Below are positions 63,538-64,000 of a stretch of 64,000 bases of DNA, piece by piece. Both the position numbers and the translations under genes were made by a program. A model generated the notes under the pieces. That model was not told the DNA's origin, made no database searches, and worked only from the letters and a program-made list of their open reading frames with translations. The stretch lies in the NCBI RefSeq assembly GCF_002441935.1, contig NZ_CP023668.1, forward strand, positions 434,001 to 498,000. Reading direction: 5' to 3'. Positions within the stretch are counted from its first letter, which is position 1, and every line of letters begins with the position of its first letter. This stretch comes from Mesoplasma lactucae ATCC 49193. GTDB taxonomy: Bacteria > Bacillota_I > Bacilli_A > Mycoplasmatales > Mycoplasmataceae.

Positions 63538-64000
63538 TTATTTGTTTTCGATAGCTTCAATACCTGGTAATGGTTTACCTTCCATGTATTCTAATGATGC
63601 TCCTCCACCAGTAGAAATTCATGAGAATTTATCTGCTAATCCTAATTTTTTAGCTGCTGCTGCTGAGTCTCCTCCACCGATTAAAGTGAACGCTCCAGGT
63701 AAGTTAGCGATTGCTTCTCCAACTTCTAGAGTACCTTTTTCGAAGTTAGTAAATTCAGTAACTCCCATAGGTCCGTTTCAAACAACTGTTTTAGCTCCAG
63801 CTAATTCATTTTTAAATAATTCAATAGTTTTTGGTCCGATGTCTAATCCCATCATGTCATCTGGCATATCTTTTGATGTGTCTGAGAATGTTGGGGTAAC
63901 ATCTGCAAATTCAGGAGCGTTTGCTGAATCAACTGGTAAGATGATTTTTCCTTTACCAATTTCTAAATATCTTTTTGCGTCATCAATTTTGTCTTCTTCT
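63538..64000 (-). CDS. pgk: Phosphoglycerate kinase (C-terminal part; runs off right edge)
   Basis: The last 154 residues are visible. Makes ATP and 3-phosphoglycerate from 1,3-bisphosphoglycerate. Signatures of the C-terminal domain: [40 protein letters not shown] and [21 protein letters not shown]. The Trp in VVWNGP and WISTGG are UGA codons. Followed by a perfect terminator. The start lies beyond position 64,000. Confidence 0.97.

Noticed and set aside
1-64000. Widespread frameshifted or broken genes
   Set aside because: Nearly all apparent breaks are in-frame TGA codons at positions where homologues have Trp; with UGA as Trp the genes are intact.
1-64000. CRISPR array, insertion sequence or transposase
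   Set aside because: No regularly spaced repeats, cas genes, terminal inverted repeats or DDE/HUH transposase motifs were seen.

Overview
This window comes from a wall-less bacterium of the class Mollicutes that reads UGA as tryptophan. Nearly every gene is continuous only when TGA codes for Trp; read with the standard code, most of them break into fragments. The DNA is very AT-rich. Short lipoprotein signal peptides ending in VVACG, a P80/P60-like lipoprotein pair followed by hinT, and the set of housekeeping genes point to the Entomoplasmatales (Mesoplasma, Entomoplasma or Spiroplasma relatives). I cannot name the species from sequence alone.

Layout. (1) Positions 1 to about 10,910 form an accessory element, entirely leftward, that looks like part of a short-tailed phage or phage-derived island. 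It has a portal-like protein, two diverged copies of a two-gene structural cassette, a large protein with pore-like hydrophobic segments, small membrane proteins, a zinc-ribbon protein and a lipoprotein. Five sites share the box ATGGANTGTGATWT, each placed 27-28 bp upstream of a TANAAT -10 hexamer and each close in front of a gene. This looks like a private regulon and is the most striking signal in the window. The element continues off the left edge. (2) 10,917-16,720: two paralogous membrane proteins, pgi, a 5-formyl-THF cyclo-ligase gene, sufU and sufS. (3) 16,938-22,334: P80/P60-like lipoproteins plus hinT. A lone secreted protein follows at 22,472-23,644, bracketed by two near-identical terminators. 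(4) 23,690-31,232: YhaM-type exonuclease, then a tightly overlapping leftward operon ftsY-ylxM-ymdB-hydrolase-membrane protein-metK. It is preceded by a small charged protein that copies the FtsY N-terminus. (5) 31,359-36,473: phosphate uptake operon pstS-pstCA(fused)-pstB-phoU. (6) 36,626-43,180: plsX-rnc-smc and fakA. (7) 43,711-45,485: rpmB, a membrane protein, tRNA-Leu(CAA) and a DUF2188-like protein. (8) 45,507-54,748: a long leftward operon rsmD-gmk-rsmB-HAD phosphatase-surface protein-prpC-prkC-rsgA-rpe-thiN. (9) 55,001-64,000: def, a putative HEPN-domain protein, a PfkB sugar kinase, RNase J, tandem paralogous membrane proteins, two unknown proteins and the 3' part of pgk.

The chromosomal genes cover glycolysis and pentose phosphate steps (pgi, rpe, pgk, sugar kinase), Fe-S assembly, phosphate import, membrane lipid precursors (plsX, fakA), protein targeting (ftsY, ylxM), RNA processing (rnc, rnj, yhaM), translation maturation (rpmB, def, rsmB, rsmD, rsgA) and a Ser/Thr kinase/phosphatase pair. 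Intrinsic terminators are abundant and clear, and they separate most transcription units.
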